From the NCBI GenBank assembly GCA_038207585.1, contig JBBQZP010000026.1, forward strand, positions 1 to 64,000: a DNA stretch of 64,000 nucleotides. The letters run 5' to 3'. Of the stretch, positions 34,567 through 43,494 are shown piece by piece (positions within the stretch are counted from its first letter, which is position 1; the number at the start of each line of letters is the position of its first letter). The stretch comes from JBBQZP01 sp038207585. GTDB lineage: Bacteria; Pseudomonadota; Alphaproteobacteria; Rhodobacterales; Rhodobacteraceae. The translations under genes and the position numbers were made by a program. The notes under the pieces are model-generated. The model was not told the DNA's origin and did not search any database. It worked only from the letters and a program-made list of their open reading frames with translations.

Positions 34567-35735
34567 CTGCACCACTAGCCACTATCCCTGAAATCAAGGG
34601 CTGGTGCCCCGGTGCGCTGCGCCCGATGCTGTCGGGCGATGGCTGGGTGGTGCGCATCAAACCGCCCGCCGGACGGCTGACCCAAGTGCAGGCGGCGGGG
34701 GTCGCCGACTTGGCACAGGCCCACGGCAACGGCTGGCTTGATCTGTCGTCCCGCGCCAATCTTCAACTGCGCGGCGTGCACGAGGCTGGCCTTTCTGCGC
34801 TGACCGATGGGTTGCGCAAGCTGGGTCTGGTGGACCCATCGCCCGAGGCCGAGGCCGCGCGCAACATCCTTGTCACGCCGTTTCACCGGGCGGGCGACGG
34901 CACGCCGGCGCTGGCGCAAAAGCTGGCTGATGCGCTGACCTCGGCGCCCTTGGACCTGCCCGGCAAGTTCGGCTTTGCGGTGGATACCGGGCTGCGGCCC
35001 GTATTGCGCGCGGCCTCGGCCGATATCCGGTTGGAGCGGTGCGCGGGCGGCATCCTTGTGCGCGCCGATGGGTCTGGCAAGGGCGTGCTGACCGATGATC
35101 CGGTCGCTGGGGCCTTGGCGCTGGCGCGGTGGTTTCTTGCCTCGGGCGGGGCGAGCGGCGGGCGTGGCCGGATGGCGGCACATCTTGCGGCGGGCCATCT
35201 GCCCCCGGGCGCGTCTGTTAAGATGACCGGCGCCGCAGCCTTTGCACCGCAGCCCCAAGCCACCGATGCGGGCAGCCTTGTGGCGCTGGAATTCGGCCAG
35301 ATCAGTGCGGGAACCCTGCGCGCCCTTTCCGCGCTTGGCAATTTGCGCACAACCCCGTGGCGGATGCTGCTGATTGAAGGGCTGGGCGGCCCCCCCGCCC
35401 GGCCCGATGTGATCACCGACCCCGACGATCCGCGCCTGCGCGTTGTGGCCTGCACCGGTGCGCCGGGGTGTCCGCAGGCCTTGCAAGACACCCGCGCATT
35501 CGCCCGCAGCCTTGCCCGCGCGGTGCCCGACGGCCGCGTTCTGCATGTGTCAGGCTGCGCCAAGGGTTGTGCGCATCCCGCACCCGCCGACCTTGTGCTG
35601 ACAGCACGTCCTGCCGGTTTCAGCTTTGCCCGCGATACCACCGCAGCCTTGGCGACCGACCCCGTTCTGACCGCGCCCGCCCTTCTGAAATCCGCCGCAA
35701 CCCTGTTCGGAGCGCCCGATGCCGCACCTCTATGA
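34563..35735 (+). CDS. cobG: Precorrin-3B synthase
   Basis: CobG is an oxygen-dependent Fe-S monooxygenase that makes precorrin-3B, the reaction that defines the aerobic pathway. The 390-residue protein is built like a nitrite/sulfite reductase: IKGWCPGALRPM, LDLSSRANLQLRGV, and C-terminal cluster ligands in VACTGAPGCPQAL and HVSGCAKGCAHPAP. The start overlaps the cobN stop by ATGA and its end overlaps cobH by 17 bases. Confidence 0.95.
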   Translation: MTAPLATIPEIKGWCPGALRPMLSGDGWVVRIKPPAGRLTQVQAAGVADLAQAHGNGWLDLSSRANLQLRGVHEAGLSALTDGLRKLGLVDPSPEAEAARNILVTPFHRAGDGTPALAQKLADALTSAPLDLPGKFGFAVDTGLRPVLRAASADIRLERCAGGILVRADGSGKGVLTDDPVAGALALARWFLASGGASGGRGRMAAHLAAGHLPPGASVKMTGAAAFAPQPQATDAGSLVALEFGQISAGTLRALSALGNLRTTPWRMLLIEGLGGPPARPDVITDPDDPRLRVVACTGAPGCPQALQDTRAFARSLARAVPDGRVLHVSGCAKGCAHPAPADLVLTARPAGFSFARDTTAALATDPVLTAPALLKSAATLFGAPDAAPL

Positions 35736-36348
35736 AACCGATGGCGCCACGATCTACGTCAACTCGTTCGCCACGATCCGGGCCGAGGCCGATCTTGGCC
35801 GCTTCACTGCAGAAGAAGAGGTCGTCGCCGTTCGGATGATCCACGCCGCAGGCATGGTCGGGCTGGAGCGGCATCTGCGTTTCACCCCCGGCATGGCCAT
35901 CGCGGCGCGTGCGGCTTTGGAGGCGGGCGCGCCGGTGCTTTGCGATGTGCGCATGGTCAGCGAAGGCATCACCCGGCCCCGCCTGCCTGCGCAGAATGTG
36001 GTTATCTGCACGCTGCAAGACCCGGCCGTGCCGGAGCTGGCGCGGGCGATGGGCAACACACGCTCGGCAGCGGCGGTCGAGTTGTGGCGGCCGCATCTGG
36101 CGGGAGCGGTTGTGGCCATCGGCAATGCGCCGACGGCGCTGTTCCACCTCTTGAACATGCTGGAAGACCCCGCCTGCCCGCGCCCGGCGGCGATCATCGG
36201 CTGCCCGGTGGGGTTCATCGGGGCGGCGGAATCGAAGGCCGCTCTGGCAGCGACACCGGGGCTTTTGTCGGTGGTGGTCGAGGGGCGTCTGGGCGGGTCG
36301 GCGATGACGGTGGCGGCGGTCAACGCGCTGGCCAGCCGGAAGGAATAG
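35719..36348 (+). CDS. cobH: Precorrin-8X methylmutase
   Basis: CobH moves the methyl group from C-11 to C-12 to form hydrogenobyrinic acid. The 209-residue protein has the catalytic His42 in VRMIHAAGM, the stretch DVRMVSEGI, AIGNAPTALFHLL and GCPVGFIGAAESK. It starts 17 bases inside cobG. Confidence 0.96.
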   Translation: MPHLYETDGATIYVNSFATIRAEADLGRFTAEEEVVAVRMIHAAGMVGLERHLRFTPGMAIAARAALEAGAPVLCDVRMVSEGITRPRLPAQNVVICTLQDPAVPELARAMGNTRSAAAVELWRPHLAGAVVAIGNAPTALFHLLNMLEDPACPRPAAIIGCPVGFIGAAESKAALAATPGLLSVVVEGRLGGSAMTVAAVNALASRKE

Positions 36349-36351
36349 CGC

Positions 36352-37077
36352 ATGGCAAAGATCATCTGTGCGGGCCTTGGCCCCGGCGACCCCGACCTGA
36401 TGTCGGTGAAATCCGACCGCGCGATCCGGGCGGCTGGCCAGATCGCCTATTTCCGCAAGGAAGGCCGCGCGGGTCAGGCCCGGCGCATTGTGGACGGCAT
36501 GTTGCGCGCCGATGTCGTTGAACTTGCAATGGAATACCCCGTCACGACCGAGCTTCCCTTTGACAGCCCCGCCTATATCGACGCGCTGGCACGCTTCTAT
36601 GACCTTTGGGCCGACCGGTTGGCTGCCTTGCCCGGTGAAGTGGTGGTGCTGTGCGAGGGTGATCCGTTTTTCTATGGCAGTTTCATGCACCTCTACACCC
36701 GCCTGCGCGCGCGGGTCGAGGTGCAGGTCATTCCCGGCATCACCGGAATGGCGGGCTGCTGGCATGCCACGGGCGAGCCGATCACCTGGGGCGATGATGT
36801 GCTGGGCGTGCTGATGGGCACCCTGCCCGAGGCGGAACTGGTCACGCAAATGCGCGCGGCGGATGCGCTGGTCATCATGAAAACCGGGCGCAACCTGCCC
36901 AAGGTCCGCCGCGCTTTGGAGTCTGCGGGTCGGCTGCAGGATGCCTGGCTGGTGGAACGCGGAACGATGCCGGGCGAGCGTGTGGTGCGGCTGGCCGAGG
37001 TCGATTGCGCGGATTGCCCCTATTTCGCGATTGTTCTGGTCCATGGCCACGGTCGCCGCCCCGAGGTGCCGGAATGA
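36352..37077 (+). CDS. cobI: Precorrin-2 C(20)-methyltransferase
   Basis: A 241-residue SAM-dependent class III methyltransferase. It has the first motif CAGLGPGDPDLMSVKSDRAI, LCEGDPFFYGSFMH (SAM and substrate pocket), VIPGITGMAGCWHATGEPI, and the C-terminal MKTGRNLPKVRRAL. The start is 3 bases after the cobH stop, and its stop overlaps cobJ by 4. Confidence 0.96.
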   Translation: MAKIICAGLGPGDPDLMSVKSDRAIRAAGQIAYFRKEGRAGQARRIVDGMLRADVVELAMEYPVTTELPFDSPAYIDALARFYDLWADRLAALPGEVVVLCEGDPFFYGSFMHLYTRLRARVEVQVIPGITGMAGCWHATGEPITWGDDVLGVLMGTLPEAELVTQMRAADALVIMKTGRNLPKVRRALESAGRLQDAWLVERGTMPGERVVRLAEVDCADCPYFAIVLVHGHGRRPEVPE

Positions 37078-37805
37078 CGGGTTCGGTCGTGATTGCAGGG
37101 CTGGGGCCGGGCGCGGATGCCCAAGTGACACCCGAGGTGAGCGCTGCATTGGCGCTGGCCACCGATATTATCGGATATATTCCGTATGTTGCGCGCATAC
37201 CTTCGCGTGATGGCTTAACGCTGCACGCGTCCGACAACCGGGTGGAACTGGACCGCGCCACGCATGCTTTGCAGCTGGCTGCGCAAGGAAAGCGGGTTGT
37301 CGTTGTGTCATCTGGCGACCCCGGCGTGTTCGCAATGGCAAGTGCCGTGTTCGAGGCGCTGGAGGCGGCCCCCGAACATGCGAGCGTGCCGATTACTGTT
37401 CTGCCCGGTATCACCGCGATGCTGGCGGCGGCCGCGCGGGCCGGCGCACCCCTGGGCCATGATTTCTGCGCGATCAATCTGAGCGATAACCTCAAACCAT
37501 TTGATCTGGTTGAAAAACGTGTGCGGCTGGCGGCAGAGGCGGATTTCGCAATGGCGTTCTACAATCCGCGCTCGGCCAGCCGCCCGCATCAGTTTGCCCG
37601 CATTCTTGAAGTGCTGCGCGACACCTGCGGGCCCAACCGTCTGATCACCTTTGCCCGCGCTGTCAGCACCAAGGATGAGGCTTTGCGCACCGTCACGCTG
37701 GCAGAGGCCACGCCCGAGTTGGCCGATATGCGCACCGTCGTTCTGGTTGGAAATTCGGCCACGCGGCGCGTCGGGCCATATGTCTACACCCCGAGGTCGG
37801 CATGA
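37074..37805 (+). CDS. cobJ: Precorrin-3B C(17)-methyltransferase
   Basis: A 243-residue methyltransferase that contracts the ring while methylating C-17. Motifs: VVIAGLGPGADAQVTPEV, ATDIIGYIPYVARI, VVVSSGDPGVFAMAS, LPGITAMLAAAARAGAPLGHDF and FYNPRSASRPHQ. ATG 37074 overlaps the cobI stop. Its last 22 bases overlap the convergent cobK gene. Confidence 0.96.
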   Translation: MTGSVVIAGLGPGADAQVTPEVSAALALATDIIGYIPYVARIPSRDGLTLHASDNRVELDRATHALQLAAQGKRVVVVSSGDPGVFAMASAVFEALEAAPEHASVPITVLPGITAMLAAAARAGAPLGHDFCAINLSDNLKPFDLVEKRVRLAAEADFAMAFYNPRSASRPHQFARILEVLRDTCGPNRLITFARAVSTKDEALRTVTLAEATPELADMRTVVLVGNSATRRVGPYVYTPRSA

Positions 37806-38524
37806 AAAAGCCAGTCCATTACGGCACTTACGCTGTTCACACTGGCCCGTTCGGGCAATTCGGGCCGGTCGATCATCACAACCGGCAGACCCAAGGCCCG
37901 CGCCGCGATGATCTTGGCCACCGCCCCCGTTCCGCCTGCGTTCTTAGCGACGATATGGGTGATGCGGTGGTGTTGCAGCAAGGCCGAATCGCCCGCCACA
38001 TCAAACGGCCCCCGGTCGATCACCGCGACGGCATCCTGCAACGGCAGCTCCGCCAACGGGTCCACCAGCCGCAGCAGATACTGGTGCTGCGGGCGGGCGG
38101 CAAATGCGGCGATGTGCTGACGACCAATCGCCAGAAACACCCGCGCCGGTGCCTGTGGCAAGGCGGCAACGGCCCCTGCGATATCGCACACGCGGGTCCA
38201 GCGGTCGCCCGCCTCGGCTTGCCAGGCAGCACGCTCCAGCGCCAGCAGCGGCACGCCGGTCTGCGCGCGGGCAGCAGCGGCATTCCGGCTCATCTGTGCG
38301 GCGAAGGGATGGGTTGCATCGACCACATGGGTGATATTTTCGGCGCGCAGATAGGCCATCAGCCCCGACACCCCGCCAAAGCCGCCCACCCGCACCAACA
38401 GCGGTTGGGCCACCGGTGCATCGGTGCGCCCGGCATAGGAATAGACGGCGTCCACGCCCGTTTCGGCCAAAGCCTGCGCCATCGCCCCGGCTTCGGTCGT
38501 GCCGCCCAGCAAAAGCACGCGCAT
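37784..38524 (-). CDS. cobK: Precorrin-6A reductase
   Basis: CobK reduces precorrin-6A to dihydro-precorrin-6B (NADPH). The 246-residue protein has the start RVLLLGGTTEAGAMAQAL, VVDATHPFAAQMSRNA, FLAIGRQHIAAF and THIVAKNAGGTGAVAKI. It is the only cob gene in this run that is read on the minus strand. Its ATG (38522-38524) shares two bases with the cobL ATG (38523-38525) on the other strand. Confidence 0.95.
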   Translation of the reverse strand: MRVLLLGGTTEAGAMAQALAETGVDAVYSYAGRTDAPVAQPLLVRVGGFGGVSGLMAYLRAENITHVVDATHPFAAQMSRNAAAARAQTGVPLLALERAAWQAEAGDRWTRVCDIAGAVAALPQAPARVFLAIGRQHIAAFAARPQHQYLLRLVDPLAELPLQDAVAVIDRGPFDVAGDSALLQHHRITHIVAKNAGGTGAVAKIIAARALGLPVVMIDRPELPERASVNSVSAVMDWLFHADLGV

Positions 38525-39704
38525 GTCTGACCCCTGGCTTTCCCTCATCGGTATCGGCGAAGATGGACTGGCGGGCCTGCCCGCCGCAAGCCGTGATGCG
38601 CTCGCGGCGGCGGAAATCGTCTTTGGCGGGCCGCGTCATCTGGAATTGGCCAGTGTGGGGGCACGCGGGCGGGCATGGCCAGTGCCGTTTTCGGTGGCCC
38701 CGGTTCTGGCCGCGCGTGGGCGCAGGGTTGCGGTTCTGGCCTCGGGCGATCCGTTCTGGTTTGGCGCGGGCGGTTCTCTGATGGCGGGGCTTTCGGCTGG
38801 CGAATGGGTGTCGCACCCCGCGCCTTCGGTGTTTTCGCTGGCCGCTAATCGGCTGGGCTGGCGGCTGGAGGAAGTGCTGTGTCTGGGCCTGCACGCTGCC
38901 CCCTTGGCACGGCTGGTGCCTGTGCTGGCCCCCAGCGCGCGGATAATCTGCACCCTGCGCGACGGGGCGGCGGCGGCGGAACTGGCGGGCTGGCTGGTGG
39001 CGCAGGGGTTCGGCGCGTCTGATCTGACGGCGCTTGAAGCATTGGGCGGGCCGCGCGAACGGGTGCGGGAAACGCGCGCGGATGCCTGTGATTTCAAGGA
39101 TATAGTGGTCCCGGTCGCGGTGGCGATCCATGCCGCAGGTGCGCCGGGATTGCCCCGTTCGTGCGGTCTGCCGGATGATCTTTTTGCCCATGACGGCCAG
39201 ATTACCAAACGCACCGTCCGCGCACTGACGCTATCGGCGCTGGCCCCGCGCAAGGGCGCCGTGCTGTGGGATCTGGGGGCGGGGTCGGGGTCGATCTCGG
39301 TCGAATGGTGCCTTGCCGGGGGGCGCGCCTTTGCCGTGGAACTGCGGGCCGATCGGGCCGCGAACATCCGCGAAAACGCCGCGCGGTTCGGGGTGGAGCA
39401 CCGGCTTTCGGTGCTGGAAGGCCCGTCCACCGACCACCTGCCCACCCTGCCCGCGCCTCAGGCCGTGTTCATTGGCGGCGGCGGGTCGGACAACATGCTG
39501 ACGGCGGTCTGGGCCGCGCTTCCCACCGGCGCGCGGCTGGTGATGAACGGGGTCACGCTGGAAACCGAGGCGCTGCTGGCCGATTGGCACGCGCAAAAGG
39601 GCGGCACTCTGATGCGCTTTGACATCGCCGAAGCCACCCCTCTGGGCCGGATGCGCGGCTGGCAAGCCTCGCGCCCCGTCGTGCAGTGGAGTGTGCTGCG
39701 ATGA
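38523..39704 (+). CDS. cobL: Precorrin-6Y C5,15-methyltransferase (decarboxylating)
   Basis: A 393-residue two-domain enzyme. The N-terminal CbiE-like part (SLIGIGEDGLAGLPAASRDAL, VLASGDPFWFGAG) methylates C-5; the C-terminal CbiT-like part (LWDLGAGSGSISVEWCL, VFIGGGGSDNM) methylates C-15 and decarboxylates. ATG 38523 fits the family start; GTG 38499 is an in-frame alternative. No good ribosome-binding site precedes the ATG. Its stop overlaps cobE by 4 bases. Confidence 0.95.
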   Translation: MSDPWLSLIGIGEDGLAGLPAASRDALAAAEIVFGGPRHLELASVGARGRAWPVPFSVAPVLAARGRRVAVLASGDPFWFGAGGSLMAGLSAGEWVSHPAPSVFSLAANRLGWRLEEVLCLGLHAAPLARLVPVLAPSARIICTLRDGAAAAELAGWLVAQGFGASDLTALEALGGPRERVRETRADACDFKDIVVPVAVAIHAAGAPGLPRSCGLPDDLFAHDGQITKRTVRALTLSALAPRKGAVLWDLGAGSGSISVEWCLAGGRAFAVELRADRAANIRENAARFGVEHRLSVLEGPSTDHLPTLPAPQAVFIGGGGSDNMLTAVWAALPTGARLVMNGVTLETEALLADWHAQKGGTLMRFDIAEATPLGRMRGWQASRPVVQWSVLR

Positions 39705-40054
39705 GGGTTGCGGGTTTTGGTTTGCGGGCAAATGCGCAGCTTTCGTCCTTTGCGCAGGCCCTCGCGGCGGTGGGGGGCGCACAGGCGCTGGCCACGGCAG
39801 CAGACAAGGCCGATCATCCGGCGCTGACCGCTTTTGCACAAGGTGCGGGTCTGCGCCTTGCTGCCGTTGCCCCCGCCGCCATCGCATTTGCACACGTCGC
39901 CCTTTCGCCCCATTCCCCCGCACGCTATGGCGGGCGCAGTGTGGCCGAGGCGTCGGCGCTGATTGCGGCGGGGGCAGGTGCGCGCATCGTGGTGCCGGTG
40001 CAAAAATCGCCCGATGGCCGCGTGACCGTGGCTGTAGCAGAGGGGAACGGATGA
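39701..40054 (+). CDS. cobE: CobE/CbiG C-terminal-like cobalamin biosynthesis protein
   Basis: A 117-residue protein like the C-terminal domain of CbiG: RVAGFGLRANAQLSSF at the start, then AADKADHPALTAFAQGAG and SVAEASALIAAGAGARIVVPV. CobE is needed for aerobic cobalamin synthesis in other bacteria but its exact role is not settled. It overlaps cobL and cobM by ATGA on each side. Confidence 0.9.
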   Translation: MRVAGFGLRANAQLSSFAQALAAVGGAQALATAADKADHPALTAFAQGAGLRLAAVAPAAIAFAHVALSPHSPARYGGRSVAEASALIAAGAGARIVVPVQKSPDGRVTVAVAEGNG

Positions 40055-40833
40055 CAGTTCATTTCATAGGCGCGGGGCCGGGTGCTGCCGATCTGATCAC
40101 GATCCGGGGGCGCGATCTGATCGCCGCCGCGCCGGTGTGCCTTTACGCAGGTTCACTGGTGCCCGAGGCGTTGCTGGCGCATTGCCCGCCGGGGTGCCGG
40201 ATCGTGAACACAGCGCCGCTGTCGCTGGACGCGATCATTGACGAGATTGCGGCGGCGCACGCAGCGGGCCTTGATGTGGCGCGGCTGCATTCCGGCGATC
40301 TGTCGGTCTGGTCGGCGATGGGCGAGCAGTTGCGCCGCCTGCGGGCACGGGGCATCCCCTATGACGTAACGCCCGGCGTGCCGTCCTTTGCGGCGGCGGC
40401 GGCGGTTCTGGGGGCCGAACTGACGCTGCCGGGGGTCGCGCAATCGGTGATCCTGACGCGCACCTCGGGGCGGGCGTCCGCCATGCCAGAGGGTGAGACG
40501 CTGGCGAATTTCGCCCGCACAGGCGCTGTTCTGGCGATACATCTTTCAGTGCATGTGCTTGAAAATGTTGTGAAAGAGCTGTCGCCCTTTTATGGCGACG
40601 ACTGCCCGGTGGCGGTGGTGTGGCGCGCGACATGGCCCGATCAACGCGTGGTGCGCGCGACCCTTGCCACGTTGCAATCGAGCCTTTCCGCGGAAATGGA
40701 GCGGACCGCACTGATCCTTGTGGGCCGGTCACTCGCGACGGATGATTTCGACGAAAGCCGCCTTTACGCGGGCGATTATGACCGCCGTTATCGCCCGGTC
40801 GGCACCGCCCCCCGCTTTCCAGACGCCACATGA
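40051..40833 (+). CDS. cobM: Precorrin-4 C(11)-methyltransferase
   Basis: A 260-residue SAM methyltransferase. It has VHFIGAGPGAADLITIRGRDL, CLYAGSLVPEALLAHCPPG, RLHSGDLSVWSAMGEQL, VTPGVPSFAAAAAVLGAELTLP and VVWRATWPDQRVVR. ATG 40051 overlaps the cobE stop; the open frame upstream is a shadow of cobL. Confidence 0.96.
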   Translation: MTVHFIGAGPGAADLITIRGRDLIAAAPVCLYAGSLVPEALLAHCPPGCRIVNTAPLSLDAIIDEIAAAHAAGLDVARLHSGDLSVWSAMGEQLRRLRARGIPYDVTPGVPSFAAAAAVLGAELTLPGVAQSVILTRTSGRASAMPEGETLANFARTGAVLAIHLSVHVLENVVKELSPFYGDDCPVAVVWRATWPDQRVVRATLATLQSSLSAEMERTALILVGRSLATDDFDESRLYAGDYDRRYRPVGTAPRFPDAT

Positions 40834-42134
40834 ACGCCCCCGGCCTGATCATATCCGCCCCCGCATCGGGCACCGGGAAAACCACTGTGACGCTGGGGCT
40901 TTTGGCCGCGTTCCGGGCACGCGGGGTGTCTGTGCAGCCGTTCAAGGCAGGCCCCGACTACATCGACCCCGCGTTTCACGGCGCGGCGGCGGGGCGGGCG
41001 TCATTCAATCTGGATACCTGGGCGATGAACCCGGCGCGGATCGGAGCGCTGGCGCAAACCGACGCGGAACTGATCATCGCCGAAGGTGCGATGGGGCTGT
41101 TCGACGGCGTGTCGCGTCCCGGTCTTGCGGGGTCAGGCTCCAGCGCTGATCTGGCCGCGCTGATGGGCTGGCCGGTGGTTCTGGTCCTGGATGTGTCGGG
41201 TCAGGCGCAATCGGCGGCAGCGGTGGCACATGGCTTTGCGACGCTGCGACCGGATGTGCGGGTGGCGGGGGTGGTGCTGAACCGGGTGGCAAGTGCCCGG
41301 CACGACAGCATGGTGCGCGCGGGCATGGAGGCGGCGGGTATTCGCGTTTTCGGTGCGTTGCCGCGCAATGCCGGAATCGCCTTGCCCGAGCGGCATCTGG
41401 GGCTGGTGCAGGCGGCGGAAACCGATGATCTTGTGGCGTTTCTTGCCAAAGCGGGCGCTTTCATAGCTGAGCATCTTGATCTTGATGCGCTGCGCGCCGC
41501 GGCCCGGCCTACCGCGCGCCCTGCGGGCAATGCCCCGCGCACCCCGCCCCCCGGACAGCGTATCGCACTGGCACAGGATGCCGCTTTTTCGTTCACCTAT
41601 CCGCATCTGCTGGCCGATTGGCGCACGGCAGGGGCCGAGGTTCTGCCGTTTTCCCCGCTTGCCGATGAGGCGCCCGACGCCAGCGCCGATTGCTGCTGGC
41701 TGCCCGGCGGTTATCCTGAACTGCACGCAGGCCAGATCGCTGCCGCCGAAGGCTTCCGCACCGGGTTGCAGCGGTTTGCGCAAACCCGCCCGGTGCATGG
41801 CGAATGTGGGGGCTATATGGCGATGGGTGCCGGGTTGGTTGACGCGGCGGGTGTGCGGCACCGGATGGCGGGGCTTGTGGGGTTGGAGACAAGCTATCAA
41901 ACGCGAAAGATGCACCTTGGCTACCGCCGCGCCACGCTGGCAGCCCCGATGTCGGGGTTTCCGATGGGCGCACGTCTGCGCGGGCACGAGTTTCACTATT
42001 CCACCATCACCGCCCAACCCGACGCGCCCCTTGCCGATGTGACCGACGCCAATGGCGATGCGGTTGCCGAAACCGGATCGCGGCGCGGCCATGCGACGGG
42101 CAGCTTTTTCCATCTGATCGGGGCGGACGCATGA
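40830..42134 (+). CDS. cobB: Hydrogenobyrinic acid a,c-diamide synthase
   Basis: CobB amidates the a and c side chains before cobalt insertion. The 434-residue protein has an ATP-binding domain (LIISAPASGTGKTTVTLGLL, then FKAGPDYIDPAFH) and a C-terminal glutaminase domain with Cys in VHGECGGYMAMG and His in LRGHEFHYSTI. It overlaps cobM and cobA by ATGA. Confidence 0.96.
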   Translation: MNAPGLIISAPASGTGKTTVTLGLLAAFRARGVSVQPFKAGPDYIDPAFHGAAAGRASFNLDTWAMNPARIGALAQTDAELIIAEGAMGLFDGVSRPGLAGSGSSADLAALMGWPVVLVLDVSGQAQSAAAVAHGFATLRPDVRVAGVVLNRVASARHDSMVRAGMEAAGIRVFGALPRNAGIALPERHLGLVQAAETDDLVAFLAKAGAFIAEHLDLDALRAAARPTARPAGNAPRTPPPGQRIALAQDAAFSFTYPHLLADWRTAGAEVLPFSPLADEAPDASADCCWLPGGYPELHAGQIAAAEGFRTGLQRFAQTRPVHGECGGYMAMGAGLVDAAGVRHRMAGLVGLETSYQTRKMHLGYRRATLAAPMSGFPMGARLRGHEFHYSTITAQPDAPLADVTDANGDAVAETGSRRGHATGSFFHLIGADA

Positions 42135-42856
42135 CCGGCTTTGTGTCCTTCGTGTCGTCTGGCCCCGGCGACCCGGAGTTGTTGACGCTCAAGGCGGTGG
42201 ACCGTTTGCAAAAGGCCGATGCGGTGCTGTTCGATGATCTGTCGGCGGGGCCAATTCTGGCCCATGCGCGGCCCGGCGCAGACCTTGTGGGCGTCGGTAA
42301 ACGCGCCGGACGGCCCAGCCCCAAGCAAGATCACGTCAGCCGGTTGCTGGTGGATTATGCGCTGACGGGGGCCAAGGTCGTGCGCCTGAAATCCGGTGAT
42401 GCGGGCATTTTCGGGCGGCTGGAGGAGGAAACCACCGCTTTGGCGGCAGCCGGAATACCGTTCGAGATCATTCCAGGCGTCACCACCGCGTCAGCCGCCG
42501 CTGCGGCTGCGGGCATTCCGCTGACCCGCAGGCTGGCTGCGCGGCGCGTGCAGTTTATCACCGGGGCCGATGTGACCGGCGCGTTGCCCGGAGATGTAAA
42601 CATGGCCGCCCTGGCCGACCCCCACGCGACCACAGTCGTCTACATGGGCAAACGCACCTTCCCCGACCTTGCTGCGCGGCTGTTTGCGGCGGGCTTGCCT
42701 GCCGACACGCCAGCGCTTCTGGCCGAGGCCGTGTCCACACCCGATCAGCGGCTGGAGCGGCACACGATGGCCAGCCTTGCGGCCAAGCTGGCGCAGGACA
42801 CCGGCAGCGCCCCCGCGATCATCCTGTACGGCCCGCTGGCCGAGGACATGCTGTGA
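42131..42856 (+). CDS. cobA: Uroporphyrinogen-III C-methyltransferase
   Basis: Makes precorrin-2 from uroporphyrinogen III with two SAM, the branch point to cobalamin and siroheme. The 241-residue protein has SSGPGDPELLTLKAVDRLQ, AVLFDDLSAGPILA, VRLKSGDAGIFGR, IPGVTTASAAAAAAGIPLT and YMGKRTFPDLAARL. It is a stand-alone enzyme without the CysG oxidase domains. Confidence 0.95.
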   Translation: MTGFVSFVSSGPGDPELLTLKAVDRLQKADAVLFDDLSAGPILAHARPGADLVGVGKRAGRPSPKQDHVSRLLVDYALTGAKVVRLKSGDAGIFGRLEEETTALAAAGIPFEIIPGVTTASAAAAAAGIPLTRRLAARRVQFITGADVTGALPGDVNMAALADPHATTVVYMGKRTFPDLAARLFAAGLPADTPALLAEAVSTPDQRLERHTMASLAAKLAQDTGSAPAIILYGPLAEDML

Positions 42857-43170
42857 GGATCACGCTGTGCACCGGCTGCGCGCTGGGTCAGGGCGGCTTT
42901 CGCGAAACCCTCAGCCTTGCCCTGCAAACGGCTGGCATCGAAGCAGAAATCGCCACCACCGACTGCATGTCGGGCTGCGCGCGCGGATCAACCCTTGGCC
43001 TGCGCGCGCCGGGCAAGACGGCCTATCTGTTTGGCGATCTGACGCCCGCTGATCTGCCCGACCTGATCACCTTTGCGCGGCTTTACGCGGCCTCAAAAGA
43101 TGGCACGTTTGCCGATGCCCGCCCGCTTGGCGCGCTGCGGACCAAGGCTCTGGCGCGGATTCCGGGCTAG
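42853..43170 (+). CDS. DUF1636 family protein (second copy)
   Basis: A 105-residue protein with a GTG start that overlaps the cobA stop. It has ITLCTGCALGQGGFRE (CxxC) and TTDCMSGCARGSTLGL (CxxxC), the same cysteine layout as the 29927 gene, and ends in a basic ARIPG as that one has ARIPPP. Likely a small Fe-S or metal-binding protein of the thioredoxin-like ferredoxin fold. Last gene of the cobL-to-cobA operon. Confidence 0.82.
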   Translation: MRITLCTGCALGQGGFRETLSLALQTAGIEAEIATTDCMSGCARGSTLGLRAPGKTAYLFGDLTPADLPDLITFARLYAASKDGTFADARPLGALRTKALARIPG

Positions 43171-43249
43171 ATGCCCCCCACCTGTCGCAGAAAGCCCGCA
43201 AACCGGCGCAATCGCCATTGACCCCCGCCCGCGCCTGATGCCAGATGCA

Positions 43250-43450
43250 ACGGCATGGTGTCCGATCGGCGCAAAGCGTCCGGACTGAAACGGGAATGGG
43301 GAACGGGCGGACCGATGCAGGCGCCCAATGCCCCAACCGCCCCCGCGACTGTATGCGGCGAGCGGCCTTCCAAAGTGCCACTGTCCCCGTCGGGGATGGG
43401 AAGGCGGAAGGCAGGCTTTGACCCGCGAGTCAGGAGACCGGCCGTGCGTG
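43250..43450 (+). promoter_or_regulatory. Cobalamin riboswitch upstream of cbtB-cbtA-cobF
   Basis: Plus-strand core: GGGAATGGGGAACGGG (about 43292), CAACCGCCCCCGCGACTGTA (about 43336), GCCACTG (about 43377), ATGGGAAGGCGG (about 43396) and B12 box GAGTCAGGAGACCGGCC (43427-43443). About 50 bases separate it from the cbtB ATG. It should repress cobalt import when cobalamin is plentiful. The 43171-43494 interval holds no gene. Confidence 0.92.
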
Positions 43451-43494
43451 GTGAAACAACGGGCCGTCGGGTGTGACGGTAAGGAGAGAAAACA

